The notes under the pieces are model-generated. The model searched no databases, was not told where the DNA came from, and was given only the letters and a program-made list of their open reading frames with translations. 64,000 bases of DNA, from the NCBI RefSeq assembly GCF_014646255.1, contig NZ_BMNC01000002.1, forward strand, positions 432,140 through 496,139. Reading direction: 5' to 3'. Origin of the DNA: Lentzea pudingi (GTDB lineage: Bacteria > Actinomycetota > Actinomycetes > Mycobacteriales > Pseudonocardiaceae). Of this stretch, positions 54,297-63,698 are shown piece after piece. Position numbers and translations under genes: made by a program. How positions within the stretch are numbered: position 1 is the stretch's first letter; every line of letters begins with the position of its first letter.

Positions 54297-54898
54297 GACG
54301 CCTCGCGGTCGATCATGACCTCGGCGACCTTGCGGCCCTGGTCGCAGACGCCGCCGAACTTGCCGGTCGAGTCGATGACGATGATCCCGAGCCCACCACC
54401 GTTGTAGGGCAGGGTGAGCACGCACGACGGCTCGACCTCCTGCTCGCCGGTGCGGTCGAGGTACGAGACCTTGTGGCCCTTCACGTCCCACTCGCCGGTG
54501 GTGCGCTCGATCTTGATCTGCCGGCTGTCCCGGAACCGCAGGGAGACACCGACTTCGACGTCGTCGATCTTCGTCATCCAGCGGCACGACTCCTCGAACG
54601 TCGAGTCGTAGTTGATCTGCGTGGGCGGCGTCTCGGCCTTGGCGCCGGGGTAGGGCAGGTCCGTCCACTTGAGCTTGGCGCAGTTGGGCGTGATCTCGCC
54701 GTCGACCGGCGCGGTCTCCGGGTCCTCGGACTCGCTGGGCTCGGTGCTCGGGTCCGTGCTCGGGTCGGTGGACCCTTCCTGGTCGAACGGCGAGGACGCG
54801 TCGAGGGGCGCCTGCGCGACCGGGCTGCCCTCGACGGTCACACGCGCACAGCCGGACGCGAGCACGAGGACAGCCAACAGGAGCACCAGTCGCCGCAT
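54293..54898 (-). CDS. DUF3558-like lipoprotein
   Basis: Predicted lipoprotein of 201 residues (lipobox LASGC) with a Ser/Thr/Glu/Pro linker to about residue 65, then a domain with the DUF3558 pattern: paired cysteines (TPNCAKL and EESCRWM; later EPSCVLTL and GVCDQG) and small beta strands. The family is common in Pseudonocardiaceae and of unknown function, located on the outer face of the membrane. Confidence 0.75.
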   Translation of the reverse strand: MRRLVLLLAVLVLASGCARVTVEGSPVAQAPLDASSPFDQEGSTDPSTDPSTEPSESEDPETAPVDGEITPNCAKLKWTDLPYPGAKAETPPTQINYDSTFEESCRWMTKIDDVEVGVSLRFRDSRQIKIERTTGEWDVKGHKVSYLDRTGEQEVEPSCVLTLPYNGGGLGIIVIDSTGKFGGVCDQGRKVAEVMIDREAS

Positions 54899-54941
54899 GG
54901 CACCACCATGCCAGACGGGACATGGTGCCCCTGTGAGCGGC

Positions 54942-56717
54942 TCACGAGTAGTCGCGGAACCCCTTGCCCGTCTTGCGGCCGAGACGACCGGCCGTGACCA
55001 GGTGTTCCAGCAACGGTGCCGGCGCGAAGCCGGGCTCGCGGAACTCGTTGTAGAGCGTCCGCTCGATCGCCAGCGACACGTCCAGCCCCACGACGTCGAG
55101 CAGCGCGAACGGTCCCATCGGCAGTCCGCAGCCGACCTTCATGGCGTTGTCGATGTCGTCGGCCTCGGCGTAGTGCGCCTCCAGCATCTTCACCGCGTCG
55201 TTCAGGTACGGGAAGAGCAGCGCGTTGACGATGAAGCCGGCCACGTCACCGCAGTGCACCGGGTGCTTGCCGAGGTCGAGGCAGATCTTGCGGGCCGTCG
55301 CGACCACGTCGGCACCCGTGGAGATCGTCTCGACGACCTCCACCAGCTTCATGACCTGCGCGGGGTTGAAGAAGTGCAGCCCCACGACGTCCGCCGGCCT
55401 GCCGGTGGCCGCCGCGACCTCGATGACCGGCAACGACGACGTGGTCGTCGCGAGCACGGCGCCGGGCTTGCACACCTCGTCGAGCGCCGCGAAGACCTCC
55501 TTCTTGATCCCGATCTCCTCGGCCACCGCCTCGACGACCAGGTCGCAGTCCGCGAGCTCCACGAACTCGACGGCGGGCGAGATGCGGGCGAGCGTCGCGT
55601 CGCGGTCCTGCTCCGACAGCCTGCCCTTGCTGACCGCGCGCTCCAGCGACTTGCGCACCGCACCGATCGCCTTCTCGGCCTTGTCGAGGCTGCGCGCCCG
55701 CAGCACGACGTCGTACCCGCGCTTGGCGAACACCTCGACGATGCCCGTGGCCATCGTGCCCGTGCCGATGACACCGACCCGCTGGACCTCCCGGGTCTGC
55801 ACCGAGCTGTCCACTTCGGACGGTGTGTGCACGTCCTCGACGACGACCGGCGAGTCGGGCCCGTCGTAGGTGTAGAAACCGCGCCCGGACTTCCTGCCGA
55901 GCAGCCCGGCCGTGATCATCTGCTTCAGCAACGGGGCCGGCGAGTGCAGCCGGTTTCGCGACTGGTGGTACATCGTGTCGAGGATCTCGTACGCGGTGTC
56001 GAGACCGATGAGGTCCAACAGCGCCAACGGCCCCATCGGGTAACCACACCCGTACCGCATGGCCGCGTCGAGGTCCTCGCGCGTCGCGTACTTGGACTCC
56101 AGCATCTTCACGGCGTGGTTGAGGTACGGGAAGAGGAGGGCGTTCGCGATGAAACCCGCCCTGTCCCCGATCACGACCGGCGACTTGCCCAGCCGCTCGG
56201 TGAACGCGACCACGTCGGTGATCACGTCCGGCTCCGTGACGACCGTGCGCACGACCTCGACCAGCTTGAGGACCTGCGTGGGGTTGAAGAAGTGCAGCCC
56301 CACGACCTTGCCGGGCCGCTTCGTGACGACACCGATCTCGGTGATCGACAGCGACGACGTGTTGGACGCGATGATCGCCTCGGGCTTCAGGACCCCGTCG
56401 AGCTCCTTGAAGATCCGAGCCTTCAACTCGACGTTCTCCGGCACCGCCTCGATGACGAGATCGCAGTCCGCAAGACTCCCGAGGTCGAGACTCGTCGTGA
56501 TCCGCGCTTCGAGCGCGACCTTCTCGTCCGCGGTCAGCTTCTCGCGCTTCACGGCCCGCTGCGTCGAGTGCTCGAGGTGCCCGAGGCCGCGCTCGACGCC
56601 GGCCGCGTCGACCTCCACCACCTTCACCACGAGCCCGGTGCGCGCGAGTACCTCGACGATGCCCGCGCCCATGGTTCCGAAGCCGACGACTCCGACGGTG
56701 TTGATTTCGCGCGCCAC
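54942..56717 (-). CDS. Double-length 3-hydroxybutyryl-CoA dehydrogenase
   Basis: NAD(P)-dependent 3-hydroxyacyl-CoA dehydrogenase of 591 residues made of two complete units. Unit 1 starts VGVVGFGTMGAGIVEVLA; unit 2, near residue 305, VGVIGTGTMATGIVEVFA. Both have the catalytic His segment (GLHFFNPTQVLKLVEV, GLHFFNPAQVMKLVEV) and the AGFI-NALLFPYLN helix. Most bacterial enzymes have one unit. It supplies 3-hydroxybutyryl-CoA between the thiolase and Ccr. GGGAGGT precedes this GTG; the same frame stays open 246 codons upstream through minisatellite DNA, which I treat as noncoding. Confidence 0.92.
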   Translation of the reverse strand: MAREINTVGVVGFGTMGAGIVEVLARTGLVVKVVEVDAAGVERGLGHLEHSTQRAVKREKLTADEKVALEARITTSLDLGSLADCDLVIEAVPENVELKARIFKELDGVLKPEAIIASNTSSLSITEIGVVTKRPGKVVGLHFFNPTQVLKLVEVVRTVVTEPDVITDVVAFTERLGKSPVVIGDRAGFIANALLFPYLNHAVKMLESKYATREDLDAAMRYGCGYPMGPLALLDLIGLDTAYEILDTMYHQSRNRLHSPAPLLKQMITAGLLGRKSGRGFYTYDGPDSPVVVEDVHTPSEVDSSVQTREVQRVGVIGTGTMATGIVEVFAKRGYDVVLRARSLDKAEKAIGAVRKSLERAVSKGRLSEQDRDATLARISPAVEFVELADCDLVVEAVAEEIGIKKEVFAALDEVCKPGAVLATTTSSLPVIEVAAATGRPADVVGLHFFNPAQVMKLVEVVETISTGADVVATARKICLDLGKHPVHCGDVAGFIVNALLFPYLNDAVKMLEAHYAEADDIDNAMKVGCGLPMGPFALLDVVGLDVSLAIERTLYNEFREPGFAPAPLLEHLVTAGRLGRKTGKGFRDYS

Positions 56718-56745
56718 TGCAGACCTCCCATGCGGGGTAAAGCGT

Positions 56746-56765
56746 GGGCTACTAAGGAGTAACTT
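56746..56765. promoter_or_regulatory. GTTACT-N4-AGTA site upstream of the dehydrogenase gene
   Basis: On the minus strand the site reads GTTACT-CCTT-AGTAGC, one mismatch from the perfect repeat upstream of ccr, and lies 31 bases before the dehydrogenase start. Confidence 0.6.
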
Positions 56766-57028
56766 GCGGGCGACTATGCCACTCCCGGCGGCGGGCGGCG
56801 TCGTGAGCTTCGCCATCGGGATCGAAACAGTTATCGGTCTAGCGGACGGGCGGGGGCGGCCTTTTGCCTGATGAACCCGTGTGGGGGAACGGGGAGTTGC
56901 GCCGATCGAGGTGGAGGACGGCTCGGGTGGGGCTGGCGGGAAGGTGGGAGCCGGCGGAGAGACGGGAGCCGGCGGAGAGGGTGGCGCGCGAGGTGAGCAG
57001 CGCCGGGACGGATGGGCGGCAGGGTTGT

Positions 57029-57103
57029 CGCGGGCACGGCTGGCGCGGGCACGGCTGGCGCGAGCACAGCTGGCGCGAGCACAGCTGACGCGAGCACGGC
57101 TAG
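57029..57103. repeat. Minisatellite 1, five 15-bp units
   Basis: Units of the form CGCGGGCACGGCTGG or CGCGAGCACAGCTGG, five in a row, with a degenerate copy to about 57136. Read rightwards in one frame they code ARLAR/AQLAR pentapeptides. Confidence 0.85.
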
Positions 57104-57218
57104 ACGGCAGAGCTGGCGCGAGAACGGCCAGCTGGGACCGCGATGCACGGGGCGGCTTGTGGTAGCTCCCGCCTCCCAGCCAACCCACAGCTCCGCCAAC
57201 CGAAGTCACCGCCTCGCG

Positions 57219-57335
57219 GCAAGCCGACCCTCGCAAGCCGACCCGCGGCAAGCCGACCTGTGGCAAGCGGACCTGTGGCAAGCGGACCCGCGGCAAGCCG
57301 ACCTGTGGCAAGCGGACCCGCGGCAGAACCGCCTG
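57219..57335. repeat. Minisatellite 2, eight units of about 15 bp
   Basis: Units of the form GCAAGCCGACCTGTG or GCAAGCGGACCCGCG, seven of 15 bp and one of 14 bp. Read rightwards in one frame they code ADLWQ/ADPRQ, matching the A-D/N-L-x-x consensus of pentapeptide repeats, but in a different frame from minisatellite 1. Confidence 0.85.
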
Positions 57336-57476
57336 CGGCTCAGCCGCCCTGCGGGTGAGCCGCCCCGCCCCTCCAGCACCTCCCGTGCCTCCGGCCCGGC
57401 CGCCATCGCGGTCCGCGGTGACCGGGCCGCGGCGACCGGGCCGGGCGCCGCTCAAAGCCGCGGTCCGCGGTGGTCG

Positions 57477-58184
57477 TCAGTCGTCGAACCCCCTCTCCGC
57501 CAGCTCCTCGATGCGGCGCACCGCCTCCGCCGCGTCCTTGCCCGTCGCCACCACGGTGATCGACCTGCCGCCGGGTGCGCTCAGGCCCATCAGGGCCAGC
57601 ACGCTGGCCGCGTTCGCCTCCTCGTCGCCGTAGCGGACGACCACGTCGGCGTCGAGTTCGGCGACGGTGCGGGCCAGCAGGGCTGCCGGGCGGGCGTGGA
57701 GGCCGACCTCGTTGGTCAGCGGCACTTCCGCCGACACCGCGTCCGGCACCAGGTGCAGGGCCGGGCGGGCGTCTGCGGCTACCGGGGTCTCGCCGGAGGC
57801 GCCTTCGGCCGCGGCCGCCACGTCGGCCAGGGGGGCGCCTCCCTGGGCCGTCACGGCTGCGGCCACCGCGCCTTCGACCAGTGGGGCGTCCACCACGGTG
57901 TAGCGGGTCGGGTCGTCTGCTGATTCCACGGCCATTTCCGCCGTCATCTTGGCGCTGCCCAGGTCGTAGAGCACCACCACGCCCGCGCCCGCGTCGGCGT
58001 CCGCCAGGGCTTCGACGACCGCGCCGTAGTCGGTGCCCAGGCCGCCCTCCTCGGTGCCGCCCACGGGGAGCACCGCGACGTCCGGTGCCATCTGCGCGGC
58101 CAGTTCCGCCACGCCGTTGGCCAGCATGTCGCTGTGCGAGACGACCACCAGGCCCACGCGGGTGGTGTCCGCGGCGGCCGTCAT
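57477..58184 (-). CDS. dhaM: DhaM: dihydroxyacetone kinase phosphoryl-donor subunit, EIIA-HPr fusion
   Basis: Protein of 235 residues with an N-terminal EIIA-Man-type domain (His17 in LVVVSHSDML as phospho-site; GTDYGAVVEAL) and, after an Ala-rich linker, an HPr domain (NEVGLHARPAALLART; LMGLSAPGGRSITV). It passes phosphate from the PTS to DhaL-bound ADP. No EI domain is present, so general EI must come from elsewhere. The start overlaps the dhaL stop (ATGA). Confidence 0.92.
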   Translation of the reverse strand: MTAAADTTRVGLVVVSHSDMLANGVAELAAQMAPDVAVLPVGGTEEGGLGTDYGAVVEALADADAGAGVVVLYDLGSAKMTAEMAVESADDPTRYTVVDAPLVEGAVAAAVTAQGGAPLADVAAAAEGASGETPVAADARPALHLVPDAVSAEVPLTNEVGLHARPAALLARTVAELDADVVVRYGDEEANAASVLALMGLSAPGGRSITVVATGKDAAEAVRRIEELAERGFDD

Positions 58185-58807
58185 GCCTTGGCCGCCGCGT
58201 CTGCGAGGGCGCGCAACAAAAGCGCCGTCGACCTTGCTCCCGGGTCCATGTGGCCCGCGCTGCGGTCGCCCAGGTACGAGGCCCTGCCCTTGCGGGCCAC
58301 CATCGGCACGGTCGAGGTGGCTCCCTCGGCTGCCGCGTCGGCCGCCGCGGAGAGGGCGGCGGCGGCCGTGCCCTCGGCGCACGCCGCTGCCGTCACGGCC
58401 GGGGTGAGGGCGTCGACCATCGTCTTGTCGCCCACCACGGCCTTGCCGCGCGCCACCACGCCGTCCAGCGCGGCCCGCAGAGCGCGTGCCACCGCGTCGC
58501 CGTCCAGCTCCGCCAAATCACCCACCGCGGACGAGGCACGCAGGAAAGCCGTGCCGTACAACGGGCCCGCCGCGCCGCCAACCGTGGAGATCAGGGTGGT
58601 GGCGACGAGTTTCAGCACTTTGGCCGGTGTGTCCGGCGGCTCGGTGTCCAAACGGGACAGCACCGCGGTGAAGCCCCGCCTCATGTTCTCGCCGTGGTCG
58701 GCGTCGCCGATCGCCTGGTCCAGGCGCACCAGTTCGTCCCGGTGTTCCTGGACGACGACCGCGGCGGCTCGGATGGCCGCGATGACGTCCGCTGCCGTGC
58801 ACCCCAC
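58181..58807 (-). CDS. dhaL: DhaL: ADP-binding subunit of dihydroxyacetone kinase
   Basis: Helical-barrel protein of 208 residues carrying the nucleotide. The Mg-binding Asp cluster is in DQAIGDADHGENMRRGF; further motifs are GGAAGPLYGTAFLRA, GDKTMVDALTPA and ARKGRASYLGDRSAGHMDPGA. Second gene of dhaKLM; GTG start one base after the dhaK stop, so translation is likely coupled. Confidence 0.93.
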   Translation of the reverse strand: MGCTAADVIAAIRAAAVVVQEHRDELVRLDQAIGDADHGENMRRGFTAVLSRLDTEPPDTPAKVLKLVATTLISTVGGAAGPLYGTAFLRASSAVGDLAELDGDAVARALRAALDGVVARGKAVVGDKTMVDALTPAVTAAACAEGTAAAALSAAADAAAEGATSTVPMVARKGRASYLGDRSAGHMDPGARSTALLLRALADAAAKA

Positions 58808-58808
58808 C

Positions 58809-59801
<993 letters not shown>

Positions 59802-59882
59802 CGTTGCGCCCTTCCGATCGGCGGTGACCGTGTTCCTTCTTACTCCGGGGGTCTGACACTCGGAACCGTCAAAGGACCCGGC

Positions 59883-59901
59883 TACCGTTAGCCTGCCCTT
59901 A
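59883..59901. promoter_or_regulatory. Iron-box-like site (IdeR/DmdR type)
   Basis: Reading leftwards the site is TAAGGGCAGGCTAACGGTA, sharing the AGGCTAAC core and about 12 of 19 positions with the IdeR/DmdR box. It lies 45 bases before the iron-siderophore binding protein gene, a sensible target for iron repression. Confidence 0.45.
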
Positions 59902-59945
59902 CAAACGCAGGTCAACATCACGTTCCGTAGTGGAGGAACAACGTC

Positions 59946-60938
59946 GTGCCCAAGAGAGCAGCGCTGCTCGTAGCAGTCGCCCTGACCCTGACCGCCTGCT
60001 CCAGCACGCCGGACAAGCCGACCGTCGCCCAAGGTGGCGAGGACTTCGGCAAGGCGTACGAGCTGAGCAACGGGTTCGGCACGACGCAGAAGCCCGGCGA
60101 GTTCCCCCGCACGATCAAGCACGCGATGGGTGAGACCAAGCTCGAGAAGAAACCCGAACGGGTGGTCGTGCTCGACACGGGCGAACTCGACAACGTCGTG
60201 GCGCTCGGCATCAAGCCCGTCGGCATCGCCTACACCGACGGCTCCCCGACCATGCCGACCTACATCGGCGACAAGGGCGGCACGCCGGAGAACGTCGGCA
60301 CGACCAACAACCTCAACCTCGAGGCGATCACGAAGCTGGACCCGGACCTCATCCTGGGCTCGCAGCTGCGCGCGGAGGCCCTCTACCCGAAGCTCGCCGC
60401 GATCGCCCCGACGGTGTTCAGCGTGCGCCCCGGCTACGTGTGGAAGGAGAACTTCCTCCTCAACGCGGCCGCGCTCGACCGCCAGGCCGACGCCGCGAAG
60501 ATGCTCGAGGACTACACGAACAAGGCCACCGAGACCGGCAACGCCATCGAGAAGAAGCTCGGCGTGCGCCCGACGGTCACGGCGCTGCGCTTCATGCCGG
60601 GCCGCATCCGTCTCTACGCCAAGAAGTCGTTCATCGGCACGATCCTGATCGACGCCAAGATCGGTCAGCCCACGTCGTCCCAGGTGGACGACCTGGCCGC
60701 CGAGGTCAGCGCGGAGCAGATCGGCAAGGCCGATGGCGACTTCATCCTGTACTCCACCTACGGCGACCCGGCCAAGACCGCGCAGGCGTCCGTCCTCGGC
60801 GGTCCGTTGTGGACCGGCCTGAACGCCGTCAAGGCGGGCAAGGCCAAGCCGGTCCTCGACGAGACCTACTTCCTCGGTCTCGGCGTGCTCGCCGCGAACG
60901 TGGTCCTCGACGACATGAAGACCCAGCTCGGCGCTTGA
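59946..60938 (+). CDS. Iron-siderophore ABC transporter substrate-binding lipoprotein
   Basis: FecB/FepB-type binding protein of 330 residues: lipobox TLTAC, then PERVVVLDTGELDNVVALGIKP and LDPDLILGSQLR, the standard pattern of periplasmic-binding fold III. It has no permease or ATPase gene beside it, so it must use components encoded elsewhere. GTG start with GTGGAGGAA upstream; iron-box-like sequence in the promoter. Followed by a terminator hairpin. Confidence 0.9.
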   Translation: MPKRAALLVAVALTLTACSSTPDKPTVAQGGEDFGKAYELSNGFGTTQKPGEFPRTIKHAMGETKLEKKPERVVVLDTGELDNVVALGIKPVGIAYTDGSPTMPTYIGDKGGTPENVGTTNNLNLEAITKLDPDLILGSQLRAEALYPKLAAIAPTVFSVRPGYVWKENFLLNAAALDRQADAAKMLEDYTNKATETGNAIEKKLGVRPTVTALRFMPGRIRLYAKKSFIGTILIDAKIGQPTSSQVDDLAAEVSAEQIGKADGDFILYSTYGDPAKTAQASVLGGPLWTGLNAVKAGKAKPVLDETYFLGLGVLAANVVLDDMKTQLGA

Positions 60939-60947
60939 ACGACCTCA

Positions 60948-60980
60948 GCGGATGCTCTTCAGCGACCGAAGAGCATCCGC
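60948..60980. terminator. Bidirectional terminator
   Basis: Thirteen-bp perfect stem (arm GCGGATGCTCTTC) with 7-base loop between the convergent iron-binding protein and aldehyde dehydrogenase genes. The right arm lies inside the last codons of the latter (its C-terminal residues are part of the stem). Confidence 0.75.
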
Positions 60981-62464
60981 GCGAGGCGCAGCATCTGCTT
61001 GCCCGCCATGGACGACCTGTCGAACGTCGCCATGTTGATCAGCGACGTGAACTTCAGCTTCGTCACGGCCTTGGCGTAGGCGAACTCGCGCAGCCCGTCC
61101 TCACCGTGGATGCGCCCGAATCCGGAGTCCCCGACCCCGCCGAACGGCAGCCCGGGGATCGCCGCGTAGGTCAGCACGGAGTTGACCGACACCATCCCCA
61201 CCCGCAGCTCGGCCGCCAGCTCCTCACCGCGCGATTTCGAGAACACGGCGGCACCCAGCCCGTACTTCGACTGGTTCGCGAGCCGCACGCCCTCCAGCGC
61301 GTTCGGCACCCGGTTGATCACCACGGTCGGCCCGAAGGTCTCCTCCGTGACCGCCAGCGAGTCCTCCGGCACATCAGCCAGCACCACCGGCTCGACGTAC
61401 GGCGGCCTGATCGAGTCCGGCCCGCCCACCAGCGCCTTGCCACCGCGGTCCAGCGCGTCCTGCACGTGCTCGCGGATGATCTCCACCTGCGACGGCATCG
61501 TGATCGGCCCGAGGTTCGCGTTCGGCTCGCCACCCGGCTTGAGCTTGTTCGCCCGCTTCACCACGATCTCGGTGAACTCGTCGGCGACGTCCTCGGCCAC
61601 GTAGATCCGCTCGACGCCCGCGCACGTCTGGCCGGCGTTCGACACCGCGCCCCAGATCGCGGCCTCGGCGGCGGCGGTCAGGTCGGCGTCCGAGTCGACG
61701 ATCAGCGCGTCCTTGCCGCCGCACTCGACCAGCACCGGCGTCAGCGACGCGGCAGCCGCGGCCATGACCTTCTTGCCGGTCCGCGTGGAACCGGTGAACG
61801 CGATCTTGTCGACGCCCGAGGCGACCAGCGCCGCACCCGTCTCGCCGAAGCCCGTGACCACCTGGAACACCGGGTACTCCGGCACCGCCTCGGTGAACGT
61901 CGACGCGAGGAACGTGCCTACGCCGGGCGTGAACTCCGAGGGCTTGAACACCACGGCGTTGCCCGCGGACAGCGCGTACGAGATCGACCCCATCGGCGTG
62001 TGCGCGGGGTAGTTCCACGGCCCGATGACGCCGATGACGCCCAACGGCCGGTACTCCAGCGTCGCGCTGTGGTTGAACATCAGCATGCCCGAGGACACCC
62101 GGCGCTTGCCCAGCACACGACCGGCCTGCCGCGAGGCCCAGTGCAGGTGGTCCATCACCAGCGCGACCTCGACGCGGGAGTCGTCCGCGGGCTTGCCCGT
62201 CTCCGAGCTGATCAGCGCGATGAACTCGTCCGAGCGCTGCGACAGGATCCTGCGCCAGGCGTCGAGCTTGGTCCTGCGGCCCTCGAACCCGAGACCCGCC
62301 CACCACGCGGCGGCCTCGCGCGCCGAGGACACCGCGTCCTCGACCTCGGCGGCCGTGTGGATCGGGTGGTGCGCGACGACCTCACCCGTGCGCGGGTCCA
62401 GTGATGCGAACCGCCGCTGCTCGCCATCGGCCGACAGCGCGCTGTCCGAAGCGGTCTGCGTCAT
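60959..62464 (-). CDS. Aldehyde dehydrogenase (succinate-semialdehyde dehydrogenase type)
   Basis: NAD(P)-dependent aldehyde dehydrogenase of 501 residues. Cofactor loop GPWNYPAHTP and FTGSTRTGKKV; catalytic Glu in LVECGGKDALIV; catalytic Cys in NAGQTCAGVERI; C-terminal EETFGPTVVINRV. It resembles mycobacterial GabD2-type enzymes; the substrate is not certain. GGAGGG precedes the ATG. A GTTACT-N4-AGTA site in the leader suggests co-regulation with ccr. Confidence 0.88.
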   Translation of the reverse strand: MTQTASDSALSADGEQRRFASLDPRTGEVVAHHPIHTAAEVEDAVSSAREAAAWWAGLGFEGRRTKLDAWRRILSQRSDEFIALISSETGKPADDSRVEVALVMDHLHWASRQAGRVLGKRRVSSGMLMFNHSATLEYRPLGVIGVIGPWNYPAHTPMGSISYALSAGNAVVFKPSEFTPGVGTFLASTFTEAVPEYPVFQVVTGFGETGAALVASGVDKIAFTGSTRTGKKVMAAAAASLTPVLVECGGKDALIVDSDADLTAAAEAAIWGAVSNAGQTCAGVERIYVAEDVADEFTEIVVKRANKLKPGGEPNANLGPITMPSQVEIIREHVQDALDRGGKALVGGPDSIRPPYVEPVVLADVPEDSLAVTEETFGPTVVINRVPNALEGVRLANQSKYGLGAAVFSKSRGEELAAELRVGMVSVNSVLTYAAIPGLPFGGVGDSGFGRIHGEDGLREFAYAKAVTKLKFTSLINMATFDRSSMAGKQMLRLARMLFGR

Positions 62465-62475
62465 GGGGGCCCTCC

Positions 62476-62493
62476 AGGTACTCGCCAGTAACC
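62476..62493. promoter_or_regulatory. GTTACT-N4-AGTA site upstream of the aldehyde dehydrogenase gene
   Basis: On the minus strand GGTTACT-GGCG-AGTACC; left arm identical to the ccr site, right arm with one base missing. It lies 12 bases before the start codon, so binding would block elongation or initiation. Confidence 0.55.
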
Positions 62494-62550
62494 TCGACAC
62501 TAACGCGTACTCGGGGAACTTTCAGCCCCCGCCTGGTCCCGCGCGGTACG

Positions 62551-63567
62551 TCAGGCCTGGGGCAGCAGGGGAAGAACCGCCTTGGCGAACGCCTGCGCCG
62601 CCTGGCAGCGATCCAGCTCCTTCTCCTTCGAGGCCGCGACCACGAACTCCACGATCTCACCCGCGTCGCTCTGGTCCTTCGTCCGGACCAGCACCAGCTC
62701 GCACGTCGGGAACGCGCCGTCCCTGAACGCCTGGTAGCCCTTCAGGCCGCCGCCGAGATCGGTCTCGACGGACCTGCTGTCGAACTTGCCGTCCTTCGGG
62801 ATGCGCGCCGTCTTGAACTCGATCTGCATCTGCGCGTTCTGCCCCGTCCACGAGCACTGGTGCAGCCCGTACGGCAACGCACGCGGCGAGGCACCGAGCA
62901 CAGGCGCGAGCGTCGACCGCTCGACGATCGCGCACGGGTCGACCTCGACCGGCGAGCCCTTCGGCGGGCTGTACTTCTGCGGGTTGCCCCTGAGCTTGCG
63001 CACGGCGCCTTCCAGCACCTTGCGACCAGGCTCGCACGCCTCGCCGCCGCCGGTGCCGGTGTTCGTCTGCATCCGCACGGCCTGTGGGGGGTTCTCCTGC
63101 GTCACGGCCGAGATGAAGCACGAGTTGTTCAGCTTCTGCTCAGCGCTCTTGAGGCCCGCGACCTGCTTGGTCGCGTTCTTCAGCTCCGTCGACGTCAGCG
63201 AGTAGCCGATGTCGATGGTGACGCTGAGCGTCTTGCCGGCCTTGTCCTTCATGTAGTTCGCGCAGCGCGTGTAGGAGCTGCTCGAGTACCTCGACGGCGT
63301 GCCGACCGTCTGCAGCACGTCCTTCTCGATCAGCGCGCACGGGTTGATCAGCCGCAGCCGGTCCGCCGCGAACGCCGGGTCGACGGGCTTGCCCGCCTGC
63401 GCCGACGGCTTGGTCGACGGATCGGTCGTGGTCGCGTCCGCACCTGCCTGCACGGTGCGGCGCGGCGAGTTGGTCTTGGCGAGACCCGGCCCGGTCGCAC
63501 AGCCGGCCATCAGCAACGCGGCGGCGGCGACCACAGCGGTGGCACGAAAACGAGGCACGACGTGCAC
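62551..63567 (-). CDS. DUF3558 lipoprotein with two domains
   Basis: Predicted lipoprotein of 338 residues (lipobox LLMAGC), a Thr/Ser/Pro linker to about residue 60, then two DUF3558-like units, each starting with a Pro-Cys-Ala motif (LINPCALIEKDVL and EVDPCAIVERSTL) and carrying a downstream Cys (TRCANYM, HQCSWTG). The doubling is unusual compared with the single-unit lipoprotein at 54.3-54.9 kb. GTG start with AAAGG; another GTG three codons later is possible. Function unknown; cell-surface location expected. Confidence 0.78.
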   Translation of the reverse strand: MHVVPRFRATAVVAAAALLMAGCATGPGLAKTNSPRRTVQAGADATTTDPSTKPSAQAGKPVDPAFAADRLRLINPCALIEKDVLQTVGTPSRYSSSSYTRCANYMKDKAGKTLSVTIDIGYSLTSTELKNATKQVAGLKSAEQKLNNSCFISAVTQENPPQAVRMQTNTGTGGGEACEPGRKVLEGAVRKLRGNPQKYSPPKGSPVEVDPCAIVERSTLAPVLGASPRALPYGLHQCSWTGQNAQMQIEFKTARIPKDGKFDSRSVETDLGGGLKGYQAFRDGAFPTCELVLVRTKDQSDAGEIVEFVVAASKEKELDRCQAAQAFAKAVLPLLPQA

Positions 63568-63698
63568 GGTAGCGACCTTTGCGGGCGTTCGTGGGCGGTA
63601 CCCCGAGTTACCCCGTGGCACATGTCACCCTGCGCTACGGGAACGATTCAGAAGATCAACGCGCTGTAGAAGGTGAAGACCCCGACAGAAGGAGAGAC

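Larger units (their letters stand above)
56718..57476. other. 759-base gene-free region with minisatellites
   Basis: No gene is supported. It contains the operator-like site for the dehydrogenase at its left end and two arrays of 15-bp repeats, listed separately. Several frames are open only because the DNA is so GC-rich. Read rightwards, both arrays give five-residue periods reminiscent of pentapeptide-repeat proteins, but in different frames. Confidence 0.6.

Noticed and set aside
56881-57165. A pentapeptide-repeat gene on the plus strand
   Set aside because: The two arrays are in different frames with a stop between, no recognisable start region, and repeats alone can create such periods. 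Kept only as a finding.
56718-57455. A 246-codon N-terminal extension of the double dehydrogenase
   Set aside because: It runs through minisatellite DNA and Pro/Ser/Arg-rich sequence; GTG at 56717 has GGGAGGT and starts the Rossmann fold at the normal distance.
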